64,000 nt of DNA from Janthinobacterium sp. B9-8 (GCF_000969645.2 NZ_CP014222.1:4157740-4221739), one strand, 5' to 3'. Counted from the first letter of the stretch, positions 23,992-33,839 are shown. A program made the numbers and translations. Notes: generated by a model not told the origin, from the sequence alone.

Positions 23992-25731
23992 TCACTCTTC
24001 CAAGCTTGCTTCCAGCTGTTGGTAGCGCCACTGGCTGGCGTACCAGCCGCCTAGGTCGACTAGTTCCTGATGCGTGCCGCTTTCTACCACCTTGCCGTGT
24101 TTCAGTACCGCAATATGGTTGGCGTCTACCACGGCAGAGAGGCGGTGGCTGACGATAATCATGCTGCGTCCCTGCTTGGCGTCTCTTAGGTGATTCAGAA
24201 TTTGCGTTTCAGTTTGCGTATCCACCGCCGACAGCGCGTCGTCGAGCAGCAGCAGTGGAGCGTCAGACAGCAGGGCGCGGGCGATGGCGACGCGTTGGCG
24301 TTGTCCGCCAGAAAGCGATACGCCTTTCTCACCAACCGGTGTTTCATAGCCCTGCGGTAGACGCAAAATATCGTCGTGCACCGCTGCCAGCTTGGCGACG
24401 TGCTCAATCTCGGCGGGTGTGGCATCTGGCTTAATCAGGGCAATATTTTCTGCGACCGATGCCGAGAATAAAAATGACTCCTGTGGCACCCAGCTCATCG
24501 CAGAGCGCAGTTGCTGCAATTTATAGTCTTCCACATTCACGCCGTTCCAGCGCACCGCGCCGCTTTGCGGGTGGTATTGGCGCAGTAGCATACGCAGCAG
24601 TGTCGATTTACCCGATCCTGTCGGGCCAACCAAGGCCAGCGTTTGCCCAGCAGCAAGGCTGAGCGAAATGCCCGCCAGTGCGGCATTGTTTTGCTCTGGA
24701 TAAGTAAACTCAATCGCGTCAAAATTTAGTAAGCCGCTTGGTGCCGTTTCAACTGCTCCATGATCGTCTACGGAGAGTGGCTGGCTGAGCAGCGGATCAA
24801 GTCGCGCCCACGCTGCTTTACCGCGTTCTAGCAGGGAGAGCACCCAGCCCGCTGCAAACATCGGCCAGATTAGCTGGCCCAGATACATGCTGAAACTGGT
24901 TAGCTCACCAATGGTCAGCTGATTATGCCAAACCAGATAGCCACCTAAAGACAGCGTTAATACGCTGGCCGCGGTCAGCGTCATGCCAACGACCGGCTCA
25001 AATGCGGCCTCCCAGCGCTGTGCATCGAGGCTGGCTTTGGCTGCGTTTTCGGCAAGGCCAGATAGCACCTTGCTATTTCTGCCTTCTAAGCCCAAAGCGC
25101 GAAGTGTGCGCACGCCAGCCAGTGTTTCCTGCACATGATCGTTGAGCGCTGAAAAGCGCTCCAGCGAATCGGTAGAGGCCTGATGCACTTGGCGCGATAG
25201 TCGCCAGAAGCCGAGCGCCATCAGCGGGAAAGGCAGCAGGGCAACGGCAGCTAAGCGCCAATCTATGCCAAGCGTCATCATGGCTAGCACGAGGATCAGC
25301 GTCATCGAGCCATCAAAACCGGCCAGCATGGCTTCGCCTGCGGCCATTTCTACCGCGTCGATATCATTGGTACCACGCGCCATCAAATCGCCGGTGCGTT
25401 GGCGATGATAAAAGGCCGGGCCTTGGGCGGCGAGCTTTTGGTAAAGCTGTACCCTTAGCTCAATCCCTAGGCGATAAGCAGCCGTAAACAGCTGCAAGCG
25501 CCAGCCTACGCGCAAAAAGTAGATGCTTAGCCCCATGGCAACGAGTCCCGCCAGTTGCCAGAGCAGTAAATCAGGCGTCAGCGATTTATTGACCAAGCCA
25601 TCAATCATCTGGCCCACTTGGCGTGGAATCCATACCGTTAGCACGGCCACGGCAAAGAGCATGAGCGCAGCCAAAATATAGGCACGCCAATGGCGGCGGA
25701 CAAAATCGCCCAATAGTTTAAACAGCGTCAT
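23992..25731 (-). CDS. mdlA: ABC exporter half-transporter, MdlA-like
   Basis: Half-transporter of 579 residues with an N-terminal six-helix membrane domain and a C-terminal ATPase. FYHRQRTGDLMARGTNDIDAVEMAAGE and SRQVHQASTDSLERFSALNDHVQETLAGVRTLRALGLEGR match the MdlA pattern. ATPase motifs: Walker A GPTGSGKSTLLRMLL, Q-loop WVPQESFLFSASVAENI, signature VSLSGGQRQRVAIARALL, Walker B LLLLDDALSAVD and H-loop IIVSHRLSAV. It precedes mdlB on the same strand. The Asp-Asp after Walker B replaces the usual catalytic Asp-Glu, so this half probably hosts the degenerate site of the pair. Confidence 0.9.
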   Translation of the reverse strand: MTLFKLLGDFVRRHWRAYILAALMLFAVAVLTVWIPRQVGQMIDGLVNKSLTPDLLLWQLAGLVAMGLSIYFLRVGWRLQLFTAAYRLGIELRVQLYQKLAAQGPAFYHRQRTGDLMARGTNDIDAVEMAAGEAMLAGFDGSMTLILVLAMMTLGIDWRLAAVALLPFPLMALGFWRLSRQVHQASTDSLERFSALNDHVQETLAGVRTLRALGLEGRNSKVLSGLAENAAKASLDAQRWEAAFEPVVGMTLTAASVLTLSLGGYLVWHNQLTIGELTSFSMYLGQLIWPMFAAGWVLSLLERGKAAWARLDPLLSQPLSVDDHGAVETAPSGLLNFDAIEFTYPEQNNAALAGISLSLAAGQTLALVGPTGSGKSTLLRMLLRQYHPQSGAVRWNGVNVEDYKLQQLRSAMSWVPQESFLFSASVAENIALIKPDATPAEIEHVAKLAAVHDDILRLPQGYETPVGEKGVSLSGGQRQRVAIARALLSDAPLLLLDDALSAVDTQTETQILNHLRDAKQGRSMIIVSHRLSAVVDANHIAVLKHGKVVESGTHQELVDLGGWYASQWRYQQLEASLEE

Positions 25732-26018
25732 ATGGAGTAATCTCGAAAGCTTGAGGTAATGCAGGTAACGAAGAGTGTTCGCGTATTTTAATACTTAGAT
25801 ATTACGCAAGAGTTTATCTAGGAATTGGTAAGCTGAAAAGCCAGCATTACCAGCTTCTTGTGTATTAAATGTACGGTAGAGCAGGTAGTAAATCTTGCGC
25901 GTAACGATAGCGATGACTTAGATAAGCTGTCTTTATCAATTGCAAGTTGGGGATGGGCTGTTAATATCCGCTCCCTGAATCGCCGGATCGGCCCATTTAT
26001 ATATTGAAGAGAGAAAAC
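25732..26018. other. Divergent intergenic region
   Basis: About 287 bases between the divergent mdlA-like and oxidoreductase genes. AT-rich patches could hold both promoters, but I cannot place -35/-10 elements with confidence. No repeat or gene seen. Confidence 0.4.
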
Positions 26019-27008
26019 ATGCCCTCCCATTACGATGTTCTTATTCTTGGCGCAGGCATGGCAGGTTTAAGCTGTGCCCGGCGCTTGCAAGATGCAGGCA
26101 AGAAGGTCCTTGTTTTAGAAAAAGCCCGTGGCTTAGGTGGCCGGATGGCTTGCCGTCGAACTGAAAAAGGCACTTGGGATCATGGCGCGCAATATTTCAC
26201 GGCCAGCGATCGTGATTTCGCGGCTCAAGTTGCAGCTTGGCAGCAAGCAGGCTCTGTGGCGGAGTGGCAAGGAAAAATCCAGGCTTGGGATGGGCAGCGT
26301 TTTAGTACGCCTAGTGCGATACAACGCTGGGTAGGTGTGCCGGGCATGAATGCACCACTCCACGCTCTGGCTGGTGGAATTGAGATTTTATTTGATGTGA
26401 AGATCACCGGGCTTGAAGCCATTGATGGTGGTTGGCAAGTCTTAGCAGGCGAGCAAAGCTGGCAAGCCAGCCAAGTGGTACTGAGCACACCTGCCGAGCA
26501 AGTAGGGCCATTATTACCAGCAGGCCACGCATTGGCTACTCTCGCCGCCTCTTGTCAGATGGAGCCTTGCTGGGCCTTACTTATTCATTCTGCCAGACCC
26601 ATTGCCCTGCCTTTTGATTGCCTGTTTATTAATCAGGGACCGCTGAGCTGGCTGGCTAGAAATAGCAGCAAGCCGGGACGGGGTAGTGAGGAAAACTGGG
26701 TGGCGCATGCCTCGCCAGAATGGTCACGTCAGCATCTGGAATTAACACCGGATAAAGCCTGTGCCATGCTAAGCCGGGCTTTTGGTGATCTTTTTCATGA
26801 TATGCCCGTCGATGGTTTGCCTGTTTTTAAGCTACTGCAAATGAGCGCGCATCGCTGGCGCTTTGCGAGTGGAGCATTGCCGGTGGCTGATTTGCCCTAT
26901 GCTTTAAGTAATGATGGCCTAGCTTTAGCCGGGGATTGGCTAGCAGGCGGCAAGGTAGAAGGAGCTTATCGCTCTGGCGTTGCCTTGGCTGCGGCTTTGC
27001 TGGTTTAA
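26019..27008 (+). CDS. FAD-dependent oxidoreductase, renalase-like
   Basis: Flavoprotein of 329 residues with an N-terminal Rossmann fold, VLILGAGMAGLSCARRLQDAGKKVLVLEKARGLGGRMA, including the dinucleotide-binding GxGxxG and the downstream Glu. TEKGTWDHGAQYFTASD follows, a renalase/amine-oxidase-like flavin contact. The C-terminal GLALAGDWLAGGKVEGAYRSGVALA is the second FAD-binding element. The ATG at 26019, with GAAGAGAG upstream, is preferred to the in-frame TTG at 26004. The substrate is unknown. Confidence 0.87.
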   Translation: MPSHYDVLILGAGMAGLSCARRLQDAGKKVLVLEKARGLGGRMACRRTEKGTWDHGAQYFTASDRDFAAQVAAWQQAGSVAEWQGKIQAWDGQRFSTPSAIQRWVGVPGMNAPLHALAGGIEILFDVKITGLEAIDGGWQVLAGEQSWQASQVVLSTPAEQVGPLLPAGHALATLAASCQMEPCWALLIHSARPIALPFDCLFINQGPLSWLARNSSKPGRGSEENWVAHASPEWSRQHLELTPDKACAMLSRAFGDLFHDMPVDGLPVFKLLQMSAHRWRFASGALPVADLPYALSNDGLALAGDWLAGGKVEGAYRSGVALAAALLV

Positions 27009-27031
27009 GCAGACGCCAGCTATGTCGTGTA

Positions 27032-27102
27032 AATTATGTAGGGCGGGTGCAACCCGCGTGTGTTTCAGCATTGTTCGCGGGTTGCACCCGCCCTACATAA
27101 TT
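27032..27102. repeat. GTAGGGCGGGTGCAACCCGCG palindromic repeat
   Basis: AATTATGTAGGGCGGGTG and CACCCGCCCTACATAATT are exact inverted copies, continued inward by CAACCCGCG/CGCGGGTTG, about 71 bases in all. It lies between convergent genes and may stop transcription from both sides. Confidence 0.85.
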
Positions 27103-27130
27103 AGATTTTGCTGGGCTTGTTCCTTACTGT

Positions 27131-27628
27131 TTAAAATGGCAAATCACCCGTTCTAAACTCCACACCCAACGCCTCAGAAATACTTAGCATTTCTTCGTCA
27201 TCTGTACTTTTAGCAATCCAGCCGCCGTAGCAATCGCTATCTGTTGCCCAGTTCCATAGCGTGTAGCCGTGAGTGCGTAGCTGCTCGAAGGCGGTTTCCA
27301 TCAGATCCGGTACGCTGGTGTTATCCAGAAACTCATCATCATCCGGATCGTCCACGCCCCAGTCGATGCTGATATCGACGCGCTCAACCAGCGTTTCAAT
27401 GCAGGAAATAAAAGATTCGGTGTCTTTCCAATCAACAAAGAAGCCCGACTCCCAATCGATTACATCTTTGATGATCCAGATCAGCTCGATTTCATCGTCA
27501 GATTCATCATCGCTCTGAGCATCAAGCTCTTCTTCAAATGCCACCCATTGCGCTTCAACAGCGGCACTATCATCCAGATTAATCAGTTCTAAAAGTCGCT
27601 TAACGGCTGCTTCGTCAGTAGTGCTCAC
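27131..27628 (-). CDS. DUF6630-like acidic protein
   Basis: Highly acidic protein of 165 residues with runs of Asp and Glu (DAQSDDESDDEIEL, DDPDDDEF). The pattern IKDVIDWESGFFVDWKDTESFISCIETL and HGYTLWNWATDSDCYGGWIA matches what I recall of the DUF6630 family; function unknown. No signal peptide or membrane segment. It converges with the oxidoreductase gene across a large palindrome. Confidence 0.7.
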   Translation of the reverse strand: MSTTDEAAVKRLLELINLDDSAAVEAQWVAFEEELDAQSDDESDDEIELIWIIKDVIDWESGFFVDWKDTESFISCIETLVERVDISIDWGVDDPDDDEFLDNTSVPDLMETAFEQLRTHGYTLWNWATDSDCYGGWIAKSTDDEEMLSISEALGVEFRTGDLPF

Positions 27629-27939
27629 GGTGGACTCCTTTTAGTACAGTTATGCCTTAAAAGTATATTCAATCATTGCACATGCAAGCTTACTCTCTGA
27701 AATTTTCTGCCGAAAATAAATTGAGCACCTAGCATCGCATTAAGTGATTAAAATTTAATCGTTATTAAGTAGTTTAAAAGCTAAGTAATACGGTATTTTG
27801 CGCAATATAAAGCTTGAATCTTGCTGATTGTCAGCATAATAACTTGATCATAATACTCTTGGATTGCATAGGCACTTTCTTTGTTTGTGCTGTCAGTAAG
27901 ATACCACAGTATATTTTATAAGCTTTCAAGTATCCAAAG
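27629..27939. other. Intergenic, AT-rich, nothing identified
   Basis: About 311 AT-rich bases between two minus-strand genes. Presumably contains the promoter of the DUF6630-like gene. No hairpin, repeat or small gene supported. Confidence 0.4.
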
Positions 27940-29916
27940 CTAGCGCCACGCCGTACGCAACAGGGCAAGGAATGAAGGATAAAGCACCCTGTTGCCATGA
28001 GCGCTTAAATGATCGCCATCAAAAAACAAAGGCAATCCCCGATCAAAAGCCGAGCAAGTCTCTGATGGGCATAGGGCAGAGAAAGTTTCCCAAACAAGCA
28101 GCTTGGGGTGCTTGTTTTGCAAAGCGGCGAGCGTGGAGGATGCGGGCTTGCCCATTTCTTGCAAATAGCTGCGCTTTATACTGAGGCCACTTTGGCAAAT
28201 GGGGTTGTTGGCGTTAAACCAGTCTGAGCAGCGAAAGGGGGGAGATTTAAAAACGGGTTTGGGCGCATCCAGCATTACGATTAAAGAGCGTTTTTCTAAG
28301 CGGCTAATGATGTTTTCTGCTTCTGCCAAAACCTGATTACGATGCTCATCTGCTTTTTGATTGGAATCTAAAACTTGTGCCTCGATAAAGGTGGTCCATT
28401 GATCGCTTAAACGGGGCATTCTGAGCGAGGCTAAAAAAATCAGATCGCCCGCTTGTGCAGTGTGCTCAATTTGCCTGAGCGCTTGCTCAATAAATTCTGC
28501 ACATTGTGGGTTTGCTGTCTGGCGTAAATTGGCGACAGGACAGCCTGCTGCCGAGTAAGGTAAAACTTTAATGCCTTGCTCATCGCTCAGCTTACGCAGC
28601 ATGGTGCGGTAAGCCACGGCGTGTGAATCGCCCAGAATAAAGATTTTTCGATCTGCCAAAGCAGTGGCTTTCAGCGTATTGCTGGCAGACGGCCAAGCTT
28701 CGGGATACCAGTTTTGCACATCACGGGTAACGCTCAGGCTAAGTCGTGGCTGGGCTTTGAAAATATGCTGGGTAGAAATAAAGCAGAGCAAAATAATTGA
28801 AACGCCGCCTCCTGCAATTTGCCAGTCTCGCTTGCTATGAATAAAAATGTTTTTGCGTATGGGGCGCTCTAAAAAATGATAGGAAAAAATACTGCATAAG
28901 CCTGTGGCTAGAGCTGCAGCCAGTATATTGCTTGGGTGATCCAGCCCTGTAGTCCATCTAAATAGCACCAAAACAGGCCAGTGCCATAAATAGAGTGAAT
29001 AGGATATTTTGCCGATATAAACCAGCGATGAGCATTGCAGGATGACTCCTAAACGGCCTGATGTCTTAGCAACGCCAGCAATCAGGCATAAAGTGCCACT
29101 TACCGCTAATAGAGCCCAAGGGAAAGGAAAGGCTTTTGGATCTGAATATATAAACCCAGCCACAATTAATATCATGCCGAGCGCAATGGCAAAGTTTGAG
29201 CTGTGTTTTGATTGAGCAATCAGTTTATTTTGCTGATGAAATATAAACAGCATTGCGCCACTGGCCAGCTCCCAGAACCGGCTGGGCAGCAGGTAATAGG
29301 CATGGTTTGGGGCGAGTTGGGTTTCATACCAAGAATAAAACAAAGAAATAATAAATAGCAGTGGCAATAGGTATGGGGAGATTCGCCCCATAAAGTTTTT
29401 TTGTTCTTTATATTTAATCCAGATAAAAAACACGAAGGGGAATAGCAGATAAAATTGCTCTTCAACAGCCAAAGACCAGGTATGGGTAAAGGCATTAAAC
29501 TCAACGCGCGGTGAGAAATAGCCATCGTTAAACCAGATCAGTGCAAAATTACTTAAGCCAGCAAAGGCATACAAGGCGGTGCTGTTCGTGCTTTGGCTTA
29601 GCCATGATGCGGGCACAAAGAGCGTTTGCAGCAGACCAACAATCATTAAACAAGCCAAGAGTGCCGGGTAAATGCGGATAATGCGCCGCGAATAAAATTG
29701 CAGCAAAAAGTTCACAAAATGAGTTTGCCTGCTTTTGGCTAAGCTACTGCTGACTACATAGCCAGAAATCACAAAAAAGACATCTACCCCTGAAAAACCA
29801 CCGGGCAAAATCAGTGGATTAAAATGAAATAAAATAACCGATAAAACAGCGATTGCACGCAGGCTATCTATTTCTGGAATATAGCCAGAAGGGGGTGTTT
29901 TTTTAATTAAAGTCAT
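27940..29916 (-). CDS. oafA: O-antigen/peptidoglycan-type acyltransferase with SGNH domain
   Basis: Membrane acyltransferase of 658 residues in two parts. The first ~365 residues form an acyltransferase-3 domain with about ten membrane helices, beginning YIPEIDSLRAIAVLSVILFHF and GGFSGVDVFFVISGYVVSS, with the catalytic His in VLFHF and SLAVEEQFYLLFP. The C-terminal ~290 residues are a periplasmic SGNH hydrolase-like domain with GDSHAVAYR (Ser-His block) and DGDHLSAHG near the end. This OafA/YrhL-type fusion adds acetyl groups to surface glycans or peptidoglycan. The symbol is a family label, not proof of the O-antigen as substrate. Confidence 0.88.
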   Translation of the reverse strand: MTLIKKTPPSGYIPEIDSLRAIAVLSVILFHFNPLILPGGFSGVDVFFVISGYVVSSSLAKSRQTHFVNFLLQFYSRRIIRIYPALLACLMIVGLLQTLFVPASWLSQSTNSTALYAFAGLSNFALIWFNDGYFSPRVEFNAFTHTWSLAVEEQFYLLFPFVFFIWIKYKEQKNFMGRISPYLLPLLFIISLFYSWYETQLAPNHAYYLLPSRFWELASGAMLFIFHQQNKLIAQSKHSSNFAIALGMILIVAGFIYSDPKAFPFPWALLAVSGTLCLIAGVAKTSGRLGVILQCSSLVYIGKISYSLYLWHWPVLVLFRWTTGLDHPSNILAAALATGLCSIFSYHFLERPIRKNIFIHSKRDWQIAGGGVSIILLCFISTQHIFKAQPRLSLSVTRDVQNWYPEAWPSASNTLKATALADRKIFILGDSHAVAYRTMLRKLSDEQGIKVLPYSAAGCPVANLRQTANPQCAEFIEQALRQIEHTAQAGDLIFLASLRMPRLSDQWTTFIEAQVLDSNQKADEHRNQVLAEAENIISRLEKRSLIVMLDAPKPVFKSPPFRCSDWFNANNPICQSGLSIKRSYLQEMGKPASSTLAALQNKHPKLLVWETFSALCPSETCSAFDRGLPLFFDGDHLSAHGNRVLYPSFLALLRTAWR

Positions 29917-30081
29917 TCGCCGCCTTTAGAAGTAGTGCATAAAAACACCTGCTTAGTGCGAAGCACGGTGTGATGCAAAGTACTGAGGGTGGTATGCGGG
30001 ATAGGCGTGATTGATCAGCTCTTCCCGTTTTATGACTTATTCATAGCAGATTGCGATATATTTTATTGGTTTTTAAAAGCA

Positions 30082-30107
30082 AAAATCCGCATTGAAGCGG
30101 ATTTTTT
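30082..30107 (-). terminator. Terminator after mnmE
   Basis: AAAATCCGC pairs with GCGGATTTT around a six-base loop. T runs on both strands allow termination in both directions. It lies eight bases past the mnmE stop codon. Confidence 0.85.
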
Positions 30108-30114
30108 TATGGGC

Positions 30115-31449
30115 TTATTTGCCAATACAAAAGCGGCTAAAAATGACGCCGAGTAAATCGTCAGAGGTGAATTGCCCGGTGATTTCGCTGAGCGCGTTTT
30201 GCGCCCGACGTAATTCCTCTGCAAATATTTCGATTTGCAGATAAGCCGCTTCTGCTGTCATCAGATGGCTTTGGGCGCGGCGGATGGCGTTCAGGTGGCG
30301 CTCTCTGGCGATAAATACGCTGTCGTCATGGCCGTGCCAGCCTACTAAAGTGAGCAGCTTGCTGCGTAGCTCGTCTAGGCCGATGCCTGCTTTGGCCGAT
30401 ACGTGGATTTCATTGTCGGCCACAATACCCGGTACATCGCCAGTCAGATCGATCTTATTAAAGACCCGTAGCACGGGCAGCTCCGGCGGCAGTTTGTCGA
30501 GGATGGCTTGGTCGTCGCTCGTAATACCAATACGGCTGTCGATTAACAGTAGGGCGAGTTCGGCTTTGGCAATGGCAGCCCAAGTGCGCTCAATACCGAT
30601 TTTTTCTACGGTATCAGTGGTGTCACGCAAGCCTGCGGTATCGATAATATGCGCAGGCACGCCATCGAGCTGAATCAGCTCGCGCACGGTGTCGCGGGTG
30701 GTGCCGGCAATATCGGTCACGATGGCGATTTCTTCTCCTGCCAGCGCATTCATCAAACTGCTTTTGCCTACGTTGGGTTGGCCGATAAGCACCACATGCA
30801 TGCCTTCACGTAGCAGTTTGCCCTGTGTCGCCGTGCCAAGCACGCGTTGTAGCTGGCTTTGTAGCTCTAGCAATTTGCCGTGTGCATTGGCGGCTTCTAG
30901 AAAATCGATGTCTTCTTCGGGGAAGTCGAGCGTGGCTTCTACCAGCATACGCAGGGTGATTAGCTCGTCGACCAGCACATGAATCTCACGCGAGAACGCG
31001 CCATCCAGCGATTTAAGCGCCGATTTGGCGGCGGCAGTCGATTGGGCGTCGATCAGATCGGCAACGGCTTCGGCTTGCGCTAAATCCATTTTGCCATTGA
31101 AAAAAGCGCGTTTGCTGAATTCGCCCGCTTCGGCAAAGCGTGCGCCTAGCTCCAAGCAGCGTGACAGCAGCATTTGCATCACGACAGGCCCGCCGTGGCC
31201 TTGCAGCTCCAGCACTTCTTCGCCGGTAAAGGAATTGGGGCCGGGGAAATACAGAGCAATGCCTTCATCCAGCACCGTACCATCTGCAGCTTTAAAGCGG
31301 GCAAAGTGAGCGTAGCGGGGCTTTAAGGGCTTGCCGATGAGTTTTTCTACGATATCGCCCAAATGACGGCCAGAAATACGAATAACGCCCACACCACCTC
31401 GACCGGGGGCAGTGGCAATGGCGGCGATGATGTCGGGGGTGTAAAGCAT
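30115..31449 (-). CDS. mnmE: tRNA modification GTPase MnmE
   Basis: With MnmG, adds the carboxymethylaminomethyl group to U34 of certain tRNAs. The 444-residue protein has the N-terminal tetrahydrofolate-binding domain starting DIIAAIATAPGRGGVGVIRISG, a helical domain, and the inserted GTPase domain: G1 GQPNVGKSSLMN (about 224), G2 TTRDTVREL, G3 DTAGLRDT, G4 NKID. It ends in the essential CIGK motif, where the Cys is catalytic. It is the last minus-strand gene of the conserved origin-proximal set; mnmG is not adjacent in this window. Confidence 0.97.
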   Translation of the reverse strand: MLYTPDIIAAIATAPGRGGVGVIRISGRHLGDIVEKLIGKPLKPRYAHFARFKAADGTVLDEGIALYFPGPNSFTGEEVLELQGHGGPVVMQMLLSRCLELGARFAEAGEFSKRAFFNGKMDLAQAEAVADLIDAQSTAAAKSALKSLDGAFSREIHVLVDELITLRMLVEATLDFPEEDIDFLEAANAHGKLLELQSQLQRVLGTATQGKLLREGMHVVLIGQPNVGKSSLMNALAGEEIAIVTDIAGTTRDTVRELIQLDGVPAHIIDTAGLRDTTDTVEKIGIERTWAAIAKAELALLLIDSRIGITSDDQAILDKLPPELPVLRVFNKIDLTGDVPGIVADNEIHVSAKAGIGLDELRSKLLTLVGWHGHDDSVFIARERHLNAIRRAQSHLMTAEAAYLQIEIFAEELRRAQNALSEITGQFTSDDLLGVIFSRFCIGK

Positions 31450-31468
31450 GGCGGACTCGGTAGGGGGA

Positions 31469-31867
31469 TTAAGTAAAACTTTCTTCGTAAGCAGTGCAAA
31501 GCAGGATGAGCCAGCCTTGCGATGTTTTAATCAGATTATACGTGGTATGGAACTGCCATGGCGCTTGCTGCTTGCGCTCAATTTGCCAGTTGATATCTGC
31601 GATGGCATGCTGCGCGCCTTGCAAAAAGAGCTGATTAATCTTGAAACTAGCTTTTAAAAACCCATGCTCTGCATACCATTGGCAAAGCTTCTGCATATTG
31701 CTTGCTGTGGAATCTGGGCTGGGAAAGTGAGTGTATTGCCCGTGCTGAGCTATGCCTGAAGGCACGGCAAACACCCTAGCAATATTTGGGCTATTTTGCT
31801 GGTTGTAAGCAAGGCAATAGGTATTAAAAAATTGCTCAATTTCGGTATGAATTTGCTGTGTGGCCAT
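31469..31867 (-). CDS. SnoaL/NTF2-like protein
   Basis: Protein of about 132 residues with an NTF2-like cone fold pattern: helix ATQQIHTEIEQFFNTYCLAYNQ, the SPDSTASNMQKLCQWYAEHGF segment, and terminal strands ADINWQIERKQQAPWQFHTTYNLIKTSQGWLILL. The ATG at 31867 is chosen over a GTG nine bases upstream; neither has a strong ribosome site. Members range from enzymes to binding proteins; function unknown. It lies between yidC and mnmE, where this gene is not usually found. Confidence 0.7.
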   Translation of the reverse strand: MATQQIHTEIEQFFNTYCLAYNQQNSPNIARVFAVPSGIAQHGQYTHFPSPDSTASNMQKLCQWYAEHGFLKASFKINQLFLQGAQHAIADINWQIERKQQAPWQFHTTYNLIKTSQGWLILLCTAYEESFT

Positions 31868-31895
31868 CACAAACACTCGGCTGCACTGAAATGAA

Positions 31896-31917
31896 AACGC
31901 CGCCCGAAGGCGGCGTT
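31896..31917 (-). terminator. Terminator after yidC
   Basis: On the minus strand AACGCCGCC, loop TTCG, GGCGGCGTT, followed by TTCATTT. It lies 18 bases past the yidC stop. Confidence 0.75.
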
Positions 31918-31934
31918 CTTTGGCGAATGACTGA

Positions 31935-33605
31935 TTAAGCTTTAGCTAGCTTAACCGGTTTGTCGTCATCTGCATTTTCAATCTGGCGCGTGATATACCA
32001 TTGCTGGGCAATAGAAATCACGTTATTCACTACCCAGTACACAACCAAGCCTGCCGGGAAGAAGAAGAAGAACACACTGAACATCAGCGGCATAATCTTC
32101 ATCATCTTAGCTTGCATCGGATCCGGTGGAGGAGGGGATAGCGATGTTTGGATATACATCGAAATCGTCATCAACACGGGCAGTACGTAGTAAGGATCTT
32201 TCACCGATAAGTCGGTAATCCAGAAAATCCATGGCGCCTGGCGTAGCTCAACCGATGCCAGCAGTGCCCAGTAGAGTGCAATAAACACCGGAATCTGTAC
32301 CAGCATAGGCAGACAACCACCCAGCGGATTCACTTTTTCGGTTTTATACATTTCCATTACGGCTTGCTGGAACTTCATCTTGTCATCGCCATGCTTCGCT
32401 TTTAGCTGTTCCATGCGCGGTGCAAGCTTGCGCATTTTAGCCATCGAGCGGTAGCTCGCAGCAGCCAGCGGGAAGAACATCGCTTTGATCAGCATGGTCA
32501 GCAAAATAATCGACCAGCCCCAGTTGCCAACCATCTTGTGGATGAAATCCAGAACCGCAAAGATAGGCTTAGAGAAAATGGTGAAAATGCCATAGTCTTT
32601 AATCAGATCGAAGCCTGTCGATACGGTGTTCAGTACGCGGGTTTCTTCCGGGCCAACAAATAGCGGAATGCTGGTTTCATACTTCGCATTGGCAGCAATC
32701 GTCGGCAATTCTACGATCACACCGGCAGAATACAGGCCATCTGGCAGCTTTTTCAGCTCGTAGCGAACACCATTTGCACTGCCTACTGCTGGCGCATCTT
32801 TAGGTGAAACAATCCACGCAGTAGCAAAGTAGTGTTGCAGCATGGCAACCCAGCCGTCTTTAGCTGCTTGCTCGTAGGTGGCTTCGCCCTTATCCAGCTT
32901 GCTGAATTCCACTTTTTCGAATTTCTTCTTTTCAGTGTAAACAGCAGGTCCGGTAAAGGTGGTGGCTCCCATATGGCCGCCGCTACCTTCAGGTGTTTTG
33001 CCATCGCGCAGTAAACGGTAGTACGCCGATGTGGTCAATGGTTTAGCAGAGCCGTTAACCAGCTCGTACTTCACATCGATCAGATAGCTATCACGCTTAA
33101 AGGTGTAAATCTTGGCGATTTTTATACCATCAGGGCCAGCAGCTTCTAGGCGAACAGAGACTTCCTTCTGGCCATCAGCCAGTTGGTAAGCGGTTTGTGC
33201 GCTGGTAAAAGTGCTTTTATGCGTAGGCAAGCCTTCACCGATCAGGCCGGTTTGTGCCACATAAATATGCTCGCCTTCATCCTGTAACAGGGCAAATGGC
33301 TTTTTCGCATTATCAATCATGCCATGCTTAAGCAGCTTTACGCTGCGCAGATCGGCACCATTGGTGTCGATTTCTGCATTAAACAGGTCTGTTGTAATGG
33401 TAATGCGCTGGCCGCGTTGCAGCCTGCCTGCATCTTGTGGAGCCTGGCCTGGTGCTGCTGCAGCATGTGGCGTAGAGCCATTTGTGGCGCTTGCAGTTGC
33501 TGCAGGGGTTTTTATTTGAGGGTAACGCTCTTCCATCCACTTCTGCCAGAAGAACAGAATGCCGAATGACAACGCGATAAAGAGGATGAGTCTTTTGGTA
33601 TCCAT
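31935..33605 (-). CDS. yidC: Membrane protein insertase YidC
   Basis: Inserts and folds inner-membrane proteins alone or with SecYEG. At 556 residues it has the Gram-negative layout. One N-terminal membrane segment (LILFIALSFGILFFWQKW) is followed by a large periplasmic domain (about 40-340). The conserved insertase core has five membrane helices, containing GNWGWSIILLTMLIKAMFFPLA, MARKLAPR-like MAKMRKLAPRMEQLKAKHGDD, NPLGGCLPMLVQIPVFIALYWAL and FFPAGLVVYWVVNNVISI. It ends in a basic tail. Gene order rpmH-rnpA-yidD-yidC is conserved near origins. Confidence 0.98.
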   Translation of the reverse strand: MDTKRLILFIALSFGILFFWQKWMEERYPQIKTPAATASATNGSTPHAAAAPGQAPQDAGRLQRGQRITITTDLFNAEIDTNGADLRSVKLLKHGMIDNAKKPFALLQDEGEHIYVAQTGLIGEGLPTHKSTFTSAQTAYQLADGQKEVSVRLEAAGPDGIKIAKIYTFKRDSYLIDVKYELVNGSAKPLTTSAYYRLLRDGKTPEGSGGHMGATTFTGPAVYTEKKKFEKVEFSKLDKGEATYEQAAKDGWVAMLQHYFATAWIVSPKDAPAVGSANGVRYELKKLPDGLYSAGVIVELPTIAANAKYETSIPLFVGPEETRVLNTVSTGFDLIKDYGIFTIFSKPIFAVLDFIHKMVGNWGWSIILLTMLIKAMFFPLAAASYRSMAKMRKLAPRMEQLKAKHGDDKMKFQQAVMEMYKTEKVNPLGGCLPMLVQIPVFIALYWALLASVELRQAPWIFWITDLSVKDPYYVLPVLMTISMYIQTSLSPPPPDPMQAKMMKIMPLMFSVFFFFFPAGLVVYWVVNNVISIAQQWYITRQIENADDDKPVKLAKA

Positions 33606-33629
33606 CTTGGCTCGAAAGGGTATGCAGAT

Positions 33630-33839
33630 TTATGGTACCGGATCATAGCCACAGCCACCCCAGGGGTGACAACGACATAGCCGGCGAGTAGTTAGCCAGC
33701 CCCCTTTCATCACGCCGTAGCGTGTGACGGCTTCAATGCCGTATTGGGAGCAAGTTGGCGTAAAGCGACAGCGCGCTCCTAGGAGCGGGCTAATAGTAAA
33801 CCGGTAAAGTTGCAGTAGCGCGACGATTATTTTCGACAT
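33630..33839 (-). CDS. yidD: Membrane protein insertion efficiency factor YidD
   Basis: Small peripheral membrane protein of 69 residues that assists YidC-dependent insertion. It shows the whole family pattern: LLQLYRFTISPLLGARCRFTPTCSQYGIEA with the Cys-containing CRFxPTCS core, GWLTTRRLCRCHPWGGCGYDPVP at the C-terminus. Its start overlaps the rnpA 3' end by 13 bases, the normal arrangement, implying coupled translation. Confidence 0.97.
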   Translation of the reverse strand: MSKIIVALLQLYRFTISPLLGARCRFTPTCSQYGIEAVTRYGVMKGGWLTTRRLCRCHPWGGCGYDPVP